A stretch of DNA of 64,000 nt from Saprospiraceae bacterium (lineage in GTDB: Bacteria > Bacteroidota > Bacteroidia > Chitinophagales > Saprospiraceae). A model generated the notes under the pieces. The model ran no database searches. It saw only the letters and a list, made by a program, of their open reading frames with translations, and was not told the DNA's origin. The stretch is from NCBI GenBank assembly GCA_016715245.1, contig JADKAS010000014.1, positions 77,961 through 141,960 on the forward strand. Reading direction: 5' to 3'. The translations under genes were made by a program, and so were the position numbers. Shown piece by piece: positions 8,372 to 17,581 of this stretch (the stretch's first letter is position 1; every line of letters starts with the position of its first letter).

Positions 8372-11059
8372 TTAAAATGTAAATCCTAATCTGGCAAAAA
8401 GATATCTGCCATCAGATCCCATTTGAACAGAATCATTAAAACCTCCCTGGTCGGTCCAACCATCAAATTGAGGCGTTGGGTAAGTGTTTAAAATATTGTT
8501 TCCTCCCAAAGTCACTTTAAATTGACCTGTAATATTGTAGGAAACAGAAAGGTCCAGTGTACCGGCAGCTTTGTATGTATCCGTTGCTGTTTTAAATAGT
8601 TCATCTGCTTCTGATTGCGTGCTCGGTGGTGAATCAACCCATTGAAAATCCTGCAGAACTACCTGACTGAATTGTGTATACGTAAGCATGGCATCAAATT
8701 TATTAACCTGATACATAAGGTTGACACCAACCTTATAATCCGGTGCTGCTGCCTTCAGATAGGCCTGAGAAAAAGGTCCGTAAAAAGTAAAGGGATTCAG
8801 ATTTCCGTTGTTGATTTTTTGTATTTCCTTTTTATTAAAATTACCGGCAATACCCCCTGTAAGGCTGGATTTTTTGCTAAGATTATATTTATAATTGAGA
8901 ATAACGTCCAAACCTGTAGTTCGTGTGTTAACACCATTCGCAAAAAATTGTGCTGCTTCTGCACCAACATTCAATTCTGAGACATCAAAAACATCTGTCA
9001 GTATAATCCTGTCCTTCACATCTATGATATATCCGTCAACCGTCACCGTAAAACCACCTTTTTTATAAGTAAGACCAGCGGCCAGATTGTTGGCTTTTTC
9101 TTCTTGTAATGATTCAATACCAAAACTTTTGGCTACCGTACTTGTGTTGGAAGCCAGCAGTGTCTGGAGAGATTTGCCTGCCACTATATTAGTGAAAATC
9201 AGATTGTAATGAATCTGAGCCAAAGAAGGTGCTCTGAATCCGGAAGATACTGAAGCCCTGATGGCAAGGTCATCAAAAATATTGTAACGGCTGGCCACTT
9301 TGTAATTAAGGGTATTGCCAAAGTCACTGTAGTTTTCATATCGCAGAGCACCGGAAATAAGCCATTTGGACGTGACATTTAATTCTGCATCACCGTAAAA
9401 TCCAATATTGGAGCGGGATTTGTTTACTTCATTTCCCGGGCTATAACCAGGGAAACCTTGTGAACCTCCTCCCGGACTTACACCAAATTCATTGACAAAA
9501 GGCTGCTGTGATGCCGGATTGGTAATGGCAATTCCATTTACATCATATGTGGCATAGGAACCCGTTTCGCCGGCAAAAATCTGAAAGTTTTCAGTTCTGT
9601 ATTCTGTACCAAAAGCCAGGTTAAGACCGGAAGCGATTTTTTTATAATATTTTGAAAAATTAAGACCTGTAATATTCATGGCCAGACTATGGCTACCTGC
9701 ATCAAATTCGCGGGGAGAAGCTGATCCAAGTGACGCATTATTGGTGTTTTTTATCAAATAATGAAAGTTGTTGAAGCCATAATTATGACTGAAATCTGCT
9801 TGCCACCCATTTGACATTTCATGCCGTAAACCTCCGGTAAAAGACTGATCGATTATATTGGAAGTGATACGTGGTGTGAAGCCATTGGGATATAAGGCCG
9901 CAACAGTCCTGGGTTCATCTGCGGAAGGCTCGGATCTCGAAAATGCAAATGCGTCCGTGTCCCGATTGCCTCTGCCGCCAAATATATACAATTCTGATTT
10001 TTCTCCCAGAGGATAGGCCGAATTGACAAAAAACTGAAACTGGTCAACTGCGGCAGAACCATATCCCTTCCTCCATGAATATCCTGGTCTCAGCGTTCTG
10101 TCTTTGGTCAGATATTCTGCCGTAAAATTGGCAAATCCACCTTTGTTTCCAAGACTGACACCATAGTTGAGATCGACTCTAGTGGTATTGCCATCATATT
10201 TTTTATCTCCGTCAGGATCCAGTGCTCTGTTTTTCCCGTTCGTATTAAAAATTTCTTCCCCTGATTTTTCTGCATAGTCACCACCGACATCTGTACTGTA
10301 TAATCCATAGGTCACACCACCGGTAAGACCATATGTTTTATCTTTTAGGACAACATTTATAACCCCGGCTATAGCATCAGAACCGTATTGAGCAGAAGCC
10401 CCATCCCTCAGGATCTCAATCCTTTTGATGGCAGCTGCAGGAATGGCATTCAGGTCAGTTCCTGTATTTCCGCGACCTCTTGTTCCAAAAATATTTACAA
10501 GGGAAGATTGATGTCTTCGTTTGCCATTGATAAGAACGAGGGTCTGATCAGGTCCAAGACCTCTCAAGGAAGCAGGATCAATATGGTCTGCCCCGTCAGA
10601 ACCTGATTGTTTGGTGGCATTAAAGGAAGGTGCTGAAAACTGAAGAATCTGGTTAACTTCCACACGACCGGTGGTATTGGCAAGCTGGGCTATTTCTATC
10701 ACATCTACAGCAACCGGAGAATTTGTAGAGCTCCTGTTGTAAGACCGGGAACCGACAACCTGTACTTCGCCGAGGAGGATGCCTTCTTCCATTACGATAT
10801 TGAGCGTTGTAATACCTTCTACACTTCGCTCGATACTGGTATATCCTGTATAACTGAAAATCAAAACCGGATTTTTGGTTCTGGTTTCCAAAAAATACAT
10901 TCCGTCAATGTCTGTTATTGTACCATTAGAGGTTCCTTTTTCAGATACACTGACACCAATAAGAGGAAGCCCGGTATTGTCCTGAACAAGACCGCTGACA
11001 ACCTGCGAAGAGAGAGGGAAGTAAAAAATAATGAATACTAGAAGAATCAGGTTTTTCAT
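8372..11059 (-). CDS. TonB-dependent outer-membrane receptor with CarboxypepD_reg-like N-terminus
   Basis: An 895-residue outer-membrane transporter. A signal peptide (1-18) is followed by a carboxypeptidase-regulatory-like domain (about 20-100, GLVQDNTGLPLIGVSVSEKG). The plug domain (about 115-240) has RGLGPDQTLVLINGKRRH and AIKRIEILRDGASAQYG. A 22-strand barrel ends in the aromatic terminus RLGFTF. It should import a large or scarce ligand using TonB energy. No SusD-like lipoprotein is next to it, so it is not a classical SusCD pair and the substrate cannot be assigned. The plug sequence resembles receptors annotated as iron or vitamin type, but that is not specific. A hairpin follows the stop. 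The 239 bases upstream are very AT-rich with no clear -7 element. Confidence 0.92.
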   Translation of the reverse strand: MKNLILLVFIIFYFPLSSQVVSGLVQDNTGLPLIGVSVSEKGTSNGTITDIDGMYFLETRTKNPVLIFSYTGYTSIERSVEGITTLNIVMEEGILLGEVQVVGSRSYNRSSTNSPVAVDVIEIAQLANTTGRVEVNQILQFSAPSFNATKQSGSDGADHIDPASLRGLGPDQTLVLINGKRRHQSSLVNIFGTRGRGNTGTDLNAIPAAAIKRIEILRDGASAQYGSDAIAGVINVVLKDKTYGLTGGVTYGLYSTDVGGDYAEKSGEEIFNTNGKNRALDPDGDKKYDGNTTRVDLNYGVSLGNKGGFANFTAEYLTKDRTLRPGYSWRKGYGSAAVDQFQFFVNSAYPLGEKSELYIFGGRGNRDTDAFAFSRSEPSADEPRTVAALYPNGFTPRITSNIIDQSFTGGLRHEMSNGWQADFSHNYGFNNFHYLIKNTNNASLGSASPREFDAGSHSLAMNITGLNFSKYYKKIASGLNLAFGTEYRTENFQIFAGETGSYATYDVNGIAITNPASQQPFVNEFGVSPGGGSQGFPGYSPGNEVNKSRSNIGFYGDAELNVTSKWLISGALRYENYSDFGNTLNYKVASRYNIFDDLAIRASVSSGFRAPSLAQIHYNLIFTNIVAGKSLQTLLASNTSTVAKSFGIESLQEEKANNLAAGLTYKKGGFTVTVDGYIIDVKDRIILTDVFDVSELNVGAEAAQFFANGVNTRTTGLDVILNYKYNLSKKSSLTGGIAGNFNKKEIQKINNGNLNPFTFYGPFSQAYLKAAAPDYKVGVNLMYQVNKFDAMLTYTQFSQVVLQDFQWVDSPPSTQSEADELFKTATDTYKAAGTLDLSVSYNITGQFKVTLGGNNILNTYPTPQFDGWTDQGGFNDSVQMGSDGRYLFARLGFTF

Positions 11060-11298
11060 TTTTAGTGTTTTGATGGTTAATAATGATTTCGTTTATTGAT
11101 GATTTAATATTATAAAAAATTTAAAATTTTATATTTTGCGATACTTTTACATGTATTGTATTAAATTATTACAATTATCCGACAAGTATACATATTATAT
11201 TTTAATTTGAATAAACTACATATATAATATTTTACAAAATAAGTTTTAAACAAATTCGGGAGGAGAACCGGTTTCTGGAAAACGTTTTAAAATTTATA

Positions 11299-11664
11299 TT
11301 ATTTTTTATGTTTTGTGAGAACCTCCTCAACTCTGAACTGAACAATTTTTGCAATTAAATCGTATGGGATATCTTTGTCTAAAGGAAATTGCACGGAACC
11401 TTTTCCCTGTTTGTATTTTGACAATTCTTTTTTAAAATTTTCATGTCCTGAAGGCGTAGCATATAAACCAATATGTTTATCATAGCCTGCAAAATAGAGC
11501 AATGGTTTATTTTTTAACTTGTAGGCGGGCATATTATAAGCGATCAATTCAGAAGCATCAGGAGCATTTTGACGGATGACGTCTCTGATTTTTTCCAGCA
11601 TCAGTTTTGTTTCTGAAGGGAATAAATCAATGTATTTGTCGACAGATTCGGATTTGATGTTCAT
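11299..11664 (-). CDS. DUF1801-family protein (YdhG-like)
   Basis: A small 121-residue soluble protein of the DUF1801 family. The core signature is a helix plus beta layer with NMPAYKLKNKPLLYFAGYDKHIGLY and a C-terminal helix KIVQFRVEEVL. Family members are structurally known, and some are called iron chaperones by homology to frataxin-like folds, but function is not settled. There is no signal peptide. It is transcribed leftward and lies 239 bases upstream of the TonB-receptor gene, too far to assume co-transcription. Confidence 0.82.
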   Translation of the reverse strand: MNIKSESVDKYIDLFPSETKLMLEKIRDVIRQNAPDASELIAYNMPAYKLKNKPLLYFAGYDKHIGLYATPSGHENFKKELSKYKQGKGSVQFPLDKDIPYDLIAKIVQFRVEEVLTKHKK

Positions 11665-11906
11665 GGTCTATTTTTTATTTAAAGGTGCCAAAATATTATG
11701 TTGCGATGGTCAATGATATGGTTTTGTGTTTTGAAATACGTTATGTAACCTTTTTATTTGCAAATATAAAATATTTGTTTCGGATGCAAACAGCACATGA
11801 TGGAAGTTTACCCAATGCAAAACCTTTTATTTCTTTTAAAATCTTTAGTTTCCATGATGACATTGCAAAAAAAATAGCGGGTTAACACCAAAATCCAAAT
11901 TCTTTA

Positions 11907-11914
11907 TATCTTTG
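11907..11914 (+). promoter_or_regulatory. -7 promoter element for the fabH operon
   Basis: TATCTTTG is an exact TAnnTTTG match. The longest fabH reading frame would begin at 11912, inside this element. The promoter therefore argues for the ATG at 11990 as the true start, with a leader of about 70 bases. Confidence 0.65.
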
Positions 11915-11989
11915 CGTCCATTTTACAAAGACATATTATATTTAATTCTTTTCAAAACCACAATAACCGAGAATAAAAATAACCAATTG

Positions 11990-12982
11990 ATGTCAAAAAT
12001 CAGAGCAGTCATCACCGCAGTAGGAGGATTTGTTCCAGAGGATGTCCTCACTAATTTTGATCTTGAAAAAATGGTCGACACTACTGATGAATGGATAACA
12101 ACAAGGACAGGAATCAAAGAAAGAAGGATATTAAAAGGAGAAGGAAAAGCAACCTCCTACATGGGCGTTAAGGTGGTTGAAGAAATTCTTAAAAAAAGAG
12201 GTATTTCACCGGATGAAATAGATATGCTGATTTGTGCCACGGTGACGGGTGATATGGTTTTTCCGGATACTGCCAACACCATTCTCGATAAGGTAGGTGC
12301 CAAAAACGCTTTTGGTTATGATATAAATGCAGCCTGTTCAGGGTTTTTATATGCACTGACCACAGGTTCCAAATTTATTGAGTCAGGTACATACAAAAAG
12401 GTTATTGTTGTAGGCGCTGACATGATGTCTTCCATTGTTAATTATAATGACAGGACAACTTGTATCATTTTTGGAGATGGAGGCGGAGGTTTTTTATTGG
12501 AACCTTCTGTGGAAGAAGGATATGGAGTTATAGATTCTATTCTGAAGGCGGATGGATCAGGACGAGCTTATCTCCACATGAAAGCCGGAGGTTCTTTGAA
12601 ACCGGCTTCCTCCGATAGTGTCAACAACATGGAACATTATGTCTATCAGGATGGGAAACCTGTATTTAAAGCTGCAGTGACCGGTATGGTGAGTACGATT
12701 AAGGATCTGCTGGAGAGAAATCAACTCTCTATCGAAGATATTGATTGGCTTGTTCCTCATCAGGCTAATATGCGTATCATAAATTCTGTTGCTGAAATGC
12801 TTGATTTTCCAAAAGAAAAAGTAATGATCAACATTCATAAATTCGGAAATACCACAGCTGGAACACTTCCTCTTTGTATTTGGGAGTATGAAAACAGGTT
12901 AAAAAAAGGAGATAAAATTATCCTGACTGCTTTCGGAGGTGGATTTACATGGGGAAGTACCTATCTCGTTTGGAACAAATAA
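11990..12982 (+). CDS. fabH: 3-oxoacyl-[ACP] synthase III (FabH)
   Basis: A 330-residue thiolase-fold enzyme that condenses acetyl-CoA (or a branched primer) with malonyl-ACP to start fatty-acid synthesis. The catalytic triad is Cys116 (NAACSGFLYAL), His257 (VPHQANMRI) and Asn287 (HKFGNTTAGT). The start at 11990 (MSKIRAVITAVGG) gives the usual family length. A longer frame to 11912 would overlap the promoter and add residues unlike the family. It heads a rightward cluster fabH-efp-accB-accC-ABC exporter, a gene order seen in many Bacteroidota that links primer condensation with malonyl-CoA supply. The rpmF gene that often precedes fabH is absent here. Confidence 0.96.
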   Translation: MSKIRAVITAVGGFVPEDVLTNFDLEKMVDTTDEWITTRTGIKERRILKGEGKATSYMGVKVVEEILKKRGISPDEIDMLICATVTGDMVFPDTANTILDKVGAKNAFGYDINAACSGFLYALTTGSKFIESGTYKKVIVVGADMMSSIVNYNDRTTCIIFGDGGGGFLLEPSVEEGYGVIDSILKADGSGRAYLHMKAGGSLKPASSDSVNNMEHYVYQDGKPVFKAAVTGMVSTIKDLLERNQLSIEDIDWLVPHQANMRIINSVAEMLDFPKEKVMINIHKFGNTTAGTLPLCIWEYENRLKKGDKIILTAFGGGFTWGSTYLVWNK

Positions 12983-13024
12983 AAATTAATTTAGCTAAAA
13001 CAACTTTTTAATTCACTAATTCAT

Positions 13025-13032
13025 TAATTTTG
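13025..13032 (+). promoter_or_regulatory. Possible internal -7 element before efp
   Basis: TAATTTTG matches TAnnTTTG and lies 16 bases before the efp ATG, which would give a very short leader. efp is also within the fabH cluster, so this may be chance. Confidence 0.3.
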
Positions 13033-13047
13033 TAGTAAGAAAATTTT

Positions 13048-13614
13048 ATGGCAAATACATCAGATATCAGAAACGGACTTTGTCTGAACTACAACGGAGA
13101 CGTTTATTCCATTGTGGAATTTTTACACGTCAAACCGGGGAAAGGCAATGCCTTTGTGAGAACTAAGATAAAAAGTCTTACGACAGGAAAGGTGATTGAA
13201 GCCACTTTTCCGGCTGGTCATAAAATTGATGATGTAAGGGTAGAAAGAAGGAAGTATCAGTATCTTTACAAAGATGAAACGGGATACAATTTTATGGATA
13301 ATGAAACCTTTGATCAGGTTACCATTGCGGAAGCCATGCTTGACAGTCCTCAGTTTTTAAAAGAAGGAAGTGATATAGACATTTTGTTTCATGCAGAAAA
13401 AGATATACCACTTACCACAGAATTTCCTGCCGCTATCATTCTGGAAGTTACCTATACAGAACCGGGAGTAAGAGGAGATACCGCCACAAATGTAACGAAA
13501 CCTGCCACAGTAGAAACAGGAGCTGAAGTAAAAGTTCCTATATTTATCAATCAGGGAGATAAAATTAAAATTGATACGAAGACCGGAGCTTATCTGGAAA
13601 GAGTAAAAGCATAA
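13048..13614 (+). CDS. efp: Translation elongation factor P
   Basis: 188 residues with the three-barrel EF-P layout: an N-terminal KOW-like domain, then two OB folds. It enters the ribosomal E site and relieves stalling at polyproline stretches. The tip of domain I reads HVKPGKGNAFVRTK, so the modifiable residue is Lys32. This is the lysine-type EF-P rather than the arginine (rhamnosylated) type. EpmA or EpmB homologues are not in the window. It lies 65 bases after fabH and 17 bases before accB, within a likely operon. Confidence 0.97.
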   Translation: MANTSDIRNGLCLNYNGDVYSIVEFLHVKPGKGNAFVRTKIKSLTTGKVIEATFPAGHKIDDVRVERRKYQYLYKDETGYNFMDNETFDQVTIAEAMLDSPQFLKEGSDIDILFHAEKDIPLTTEFPAAIILEVTYTEPGVRGDTATNVTKPATVETGAEVKVPIFINQGDKIKIDTKTGAYLERVKA

Positions 13615-13631
13615 CCTTAAAACAATTTACC

Positions 13632-14132
13632 ATGGATTTCAACGAAATACAAGAACTTATTAAACTTGTCAACAAATCCAATCTTACAGAATTTAAACTG
13701 AAAGACAAGGATTTTGAAATACAAATCAGAACCAAACAGCATCATAAAGGCGGTGATGTACAATATGTTCAGGCGCCTTCGGTTATTACCAGTGTTCCGG
13801 TTCAAAGCCCGGTATCTCATGCTGCACCGGTTCAGGTTGCTGCTCCAGTATCAGAATCTGAGAAACCAGTAGCAACACCTTCAGGAGGTAAAAAAACCAT
13901 TGAAATAAAATCACCGATTGTTGGTACATTTTACAGATCATCCGGACCTGACAAACCTGTTTTTGTTAAAGTCGGGGACACGATTTCTTCAGGAACCGTG
14001 GTTTGTATCATTGAAGCTATGAAACTTTTTAATGAAATAGAAAGTGATACAGCGGGAACAATTGTAAAAATACTGGTAGAAGATGCAACACCGGTAGAAT
14101 ATGATCAGGTATTATTCCTCGTAGAAGTTTGA
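13632..14132 (+). CDS. accB: Acetyl-CoA carboxylase biotin carboxyl carrier protein (AccB)
   Basis: 166 residues. It is the biotin carrier of acetyl-CoA carboxylase, shuttling CO2 between biotin carboxylase and carboxyltransferase. An N-terminal helical segment (1-40) is followed by an Ala/Pro/Val-rich flexible linker (about 48-84). The biotinyl domain (about 88-166) has the acceptor Lys131 in IEAMKLFNEIE. The start lies 17 bases after the efp stop and the gene is followed closely by accC. The carboxyltransferase genes accA and accD are not in this window. Confidence 0.96.
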   Translation: MDFNEIQELIKLVNKSNLTEFKLKDKDFEIQIRTKQHHKGGDVQYVQAPSVITSVPVQSPVSHAAPVQVAAPVSESEKPVATPSGGKKTIEIKSPIVGTFYRSSGPDKPVFVKVGDTISSGTVVCIIEAMKLFNEIESDTAGTIVKILVEDATPVEYDQVLFLVEV

Positions 14133-14186
14133 TGTTGACTGATCAAACAGCATTTTATTTATTACTAACGAAATTTATCTCTGGAT

Positions 14187-15539
14187 ATGTTTAATAAAAT
14201 CCTTATAGCCAACAGAGGAGAAATCGCATTGCGTATCATTCGGACATGCAAAGAAATGGGCATCAAAACAGTAGCCATTTATTCTACAGCTGACAAAGAA
14301 AGTCTTCATGTTCGATTTGCGGACGAAGCGGTTTGTATAGGTCCTCCGGCCTCCTCAGAATCTTATCTGAATATTCCCAGAATTATGGCAGCTGTTGAAA
14401 TTACCAATTCGGATGCGGTACATCCCGGATATGGATTTCTGGCTGAAAATGATAAGTTTGCGGAAATTTGCCAGCAATATGGAGTGAAGTTTATCGGACC
14501 AACTGCTGAAATGATCAGAAAAATGGGGGATAAAGTCACTGCAAAAGAAACCATGATCAAAGCAGGTGTGCCTGTGGTGCCTGGATCAGGTGGCCTGGTA
14601 AAGGATGTTCAGAATGGGCTTAAAATAGCCAAAACTATTGGTTATCCGGTTATGATTAAAGCTACCGCCGGTGGAGGTGGAAAAGGTATGCGGGTTGTCT
14701 CTAAAGAAGAAGATTTTGAAAACCTATGGAACAGTGCCAAACAAGAAGCTAAAGCTGCTTTCGGCAACGATGGTATGTATATTGAAAAGTTTGTTGAAGA
14801 ACCTCGCCATATAGAGTTTCAGATTGTTGGTGATCAGTTTGGAAGGGTCATTCACCTTTCAGAAAGAGAATGTTCCATCCAGAGAAGACATCAGAAATTA
14901 CTGGAAGAAAGCCCTTCACCGTTTCTTGATCAGGAATTAAGGGAGAAAATGGGAGAGGCAGCCATAAAAGCAGGTAAATCTATTAATTATGAAGGGGTAG
15001 GAACAATTGAGTTTTTGGTAGATAAGTATAAAAATTTCTACTTTATGGAAATGAATACCAGAATTCAGGTAGAACATCCTGTGACCGAAGAAGTAATCGA
15101 TCACGATCTGATCAAAGAACAAATCAAAGTGGCAGCAGGTATTCCGATATCAGGAAAAAATTATTACCCTACGATGCATGCCATGGAATGCAGAATCAAT
15201 GCCGAAGACCCTTTAAATGGTTTCAGACCAAGCCCCGGAAAAATCACTTCTTTTCACAGTGCCAAGGGTCATGGCGTCAGAGTGGATACACATGTGTATG
15301 CAGGCTACTCTGTCCCTCCGTTTTATGATTCTATGATAGCCAAGCTCATTTGTAAAGCACAGACCAGAGAAGAATGTATTAAAAAAATGCAAAGAGCCCT
15401 TGATGAATTTGTGGTGGAAGGCATCAAAACGACGGTTCCTTTTCATAAAGCATTGCTCAAAAACGAAGACTTCAGATCGGGAAAATTCGATACCAGTTTT
15501 TTAAATAATTTTGATTTCAACCTTTGTGCTGAATCTTAA
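14187..15539 (+). CDS. accC: Acetyl-CoA carboxylase biotin carboxylase (AccC)
   Basis: 450 residues. It carboxylates biotin on AccB with ATP and bicarbonate. The N-terminal pre-ATP-grasp domain starts ILIANRGEIALRIIRTCKE. The ATP-grasp glycine loop is AGGGGKGMR (161-169), the metal and ATP site includes FMEMNTRIQVEHPVTE, and the C-terminal domain contains CRINAEDP. Length is typical for the stand-alone enzyme, so this is not a pyruvate carboxylase. It lies 54 bases after accB and 9 bases before the ABC exporter gene. Confidence 0.97.
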   Translation: MFNKILIANRGEIALRIIRTCKEMGIKTVAIYSTADKESLHVRFADEAVCIGPPASSESYLNIPRIMAAVEITNSDAVHPGYGFLAENDKFAEICQQYGVKFIGPTAEMIRKMGDKVTAKETMIKAGVPVVPGSGGLVKDVQNGLKIAKTIGYPVMIKATAGGGGKGMRVVSKEEDFENLWNSAKQEAKAAFGNDGMYIEKFVEEPRHIEFQIVGDQFGRVIHLSERECSIQRRHQKLLEESPSPFLDQELREKMGEAAIKAGKSINYEGVGTIEFLVDKYKNFYFMEMNTRIQVEHPVTEEVIDHDLIKEQIKVAAGIPISGKNYYPTMHAMECRINAEDPLNGFRPSPGKITSFHSAKGHGVRVDTHVYAGYSVPPFYDSMIAKLICKAQTREECIKKMQRALDEFVVEGIKTTVPFHKALLKNEDFRSGKFDTSFLNNFDFNLCAES

Positions 15540-15548
15540 ATACATTTC

Positions 15549-17354
15549 ATGAGCGCTTTTATCAGGCTCATTTCAAGGGTAAAGAGCTATAAAAATCTTT
15601 TTATAGCCAGTATTATTTCCAATATTTTATTATCTGTTTTTACAGTAGCCAGTATACCTTTGCTGATACCTTTTTTTCAGATGCTGTTTGAAAAAAGTGT
15701 TCCGGTATCTTCACCTCCGGTTACAAATGATTTGGACTTATGGATAAATTATTATCTGAGTACATTAATTGCAGATGTTGGGAAAACCAAAGCATTAATG
15801 CTGGTTTGTGGCACCATGATCGTGGTATTTTTTCTAAAGAATTTATTCCGGTATCTTGCTTTATACTTTATGGCACCCGTGCGTAATGGAATTATCTACG
15901 ACATCCGAAAAGAATTGTTTAACAAGTTTCTTGAATTACCCCTGAGTTTTTATTCTGGTGAAAAAAAGGGCAAATTGCTTTCAGGTATGACAACGGATGT
16001 ACAGGAAATTGAATGGTCCATTTTAAATGTGCTTGAAGCTATTTTTAAGGCTCCGATTATTATGGTAGGCAGTATATTTTTTATGATTTATATCAGTCCG
16101 CAACTGACACTTTTTGTTTTATTTTTACTTTTGTTTACAGCGGTTATAATTGGGGGTATTTCCAAAAATCTTAAGAAACAATCTTCCATAGTTCAGGAAA
16201 AAGTCGGAGAATTGACCAGTACACTTGAAGAAACTATCGGAGGAATTCGCATCATTAAGGGATTTGGAGCAGAAAACTATCAGGCAAAAAAGTTTGGAGC
16301 AGAAAACATTGGGTTTAAAGATATTCTGACGCGGTTACTCTGGCGTCGGGATATGTCAGCCCCCCTTTCAGAATTTTTAGGTATTACAGTCGTGACCGTT
16401 TTGCTTTATTATGGAAGTATTCTGGTTTTTGACGATTTACTCCAACCGGAAACATTTTTTACTTTTGTTTTTGCTTTTTATCAGGTCATTGAACCGTCCA
16501 AATCGTTTGCGTCTGCATATTACAATATCCAGAAGGGAATGGGCGCTTTGGAAAGAATTGAAAATATATTAAATACCCCCAACCCTATACAAGAAAAAGA
16601 AAACGCTGAAGTGGTAAATGACTTTTCGGAAAGTATTATATTTGACAACGTTTCTTTTGTGTACAAAGATTCCAGTGAAAAGGTTCTTGATGAAGTAAAT
16701 CTTACCATCCCGAAGGGAAGTGTTTTAGCCATTGTAGGGCCTTCAGGAGCCGGAAAATCTACCCTTGCAGATATGCTGCCCAGGTTTTATGATCCTGTGT
16801 CAGGTTCCATACGAATTGATGGAAAAGATATACGCAATGTAACACTTTCCTCTCTTCGTGATGTATTTGGAATGGTGAGTCAGGAAGCCATCTTGTTTCA
16901 CGACACGATCAGAAATAATATTACATTTGGAAAAGATGCATCTGAAGAAGCTATTATGGCTGCGTCTAAGGTTGCCAATGCACACGATTTTATTTCGGCC
17001 ATGCCCGACGGTTATGACACTGTCATAGGAGACAGAGGAATGAAACTTAGTGGTGGGCAAAGACAAAGACTTACTATTGCCCGGGCTATTTTAAGAAACC
17101 CTCCGGTTCTTATTCTGGATGAAGCAACTTCAGCACTGGATTCAGAATCTGAAAAACTCGTCCAGGAAGCGCTTACCAAACTGATGGAAGGAAGGACATC
17201 TGTCGTCATAGCCCATAGATTGTCCACTATACAGAATGCAGACATAATTGTCGTCATGGAAAAAGGGAAAATTATCCAGCAGGGTAGTCATGCTGAATTA
17301 ATTAAAGACGACAACATGTATAAAAAGCTGGTGAATTTGCAGAATATGTTGTAG
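15549..17354 (+). CDS. ABC exporter, MsbA-like fused permease/ATPase
   Basis: 601 residues in a half-transporter layout. Six transmembrane helices occupy about 1-330, and the nucleotide-binding domain about 350-600. Walker A is GPSGAGKST, the signature LSGGQRQR, Walker B LILDEATSALD, and the H-loop His is in VIAHRLSTIQ. It probably forms a homodimer that flips lipids or exports a hydrophobic substrate; MsbA-type lipid A flipping is plausible but unproven. It sits 9 bases after accC, consistent with co-expression with lipid synthesis. Confidence 0.92.
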   Translation: MSAFIRLISRVKSYKNLFIASIISNILLSVFTVASIPLLIPFFQMLFEKSVPVSSPPVTNDLDLWINYYLSTLIADVGKTKALMLVCGTMIVVFFLKNLFRYLALYFMAPVRNGIIYDIRKELFNKFLELPLSFYSGEKKGKLLSGMTTDVQEIEWSILNVLEAIFKAPIIMVGSIFFMIYISPQLTLFVLFLLLFTAVIIGGISKNLKKQSSIVQEKVGELTSTLEETIGGIRIIKGFGAENYQAKKFGAENIGFKDILTRLLWRRDMSAPLSEFLGITVVTVLLYYGSILVFDDLLQPETFFTFVFAFYQVIEPSKSFASAYYNIQKGMGALERIENILNTPNPIQEKENAEVVNDFSESIIFDNVSFVYKDSSEKVLDEVNLTIPKGSVLAIVGPSGAGKSTLADMLPRFYDPVSGSIRIDGKDIRNVTLSSLRDVFGMVSQEAILFHDTIRNNITFGKDASEEAIMAASKVANAHDFISAMPDGYDTVIGDRGMKLSGGQRQRLTIARAILRNPPVLILDEATSALDSESEKLVQEALTKLMEGRTSVVIAHRLSTIQNADIIVVMEKGKIIQQGSHAELIKDDNMYKKLVNLQNML

Positions 17355-17581
17355 AACGATAAAAAATATACAAAAAAACTGCATACTCCGACCTAGAGAT
17401 GGGTGACCTTTTCTTTTTATTTTCAGGTTAAATTATTTTTCCTCCAACCTCAGAATAATTCTGTTCGTGAAGAAGAGATTTTCATCATGTTTATAAACTA
17501 TTTCACCTGTTTTGTTTTTAGGTGTATAGAAATATTTTTACCTTCGTCGTTCCATTATTAACTCATCAGACCTGACCTAAA
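17355..17581. other. Intergenic region with gcvP promoter and a possible gene remnant on the minus strand
   Basis: TACCTTCG at 17539-17546 resembles the TAnnTTTG element, 36 bases before gcvP. On the minus strand, about 17440-17550 reads as a short open stretch with a protein-like composition (KYFYTPKNKTGEIVYKHD) and no start codon. It may be the tail of a lost gene, but the evidence is only the open frame. Confidence 0.35.
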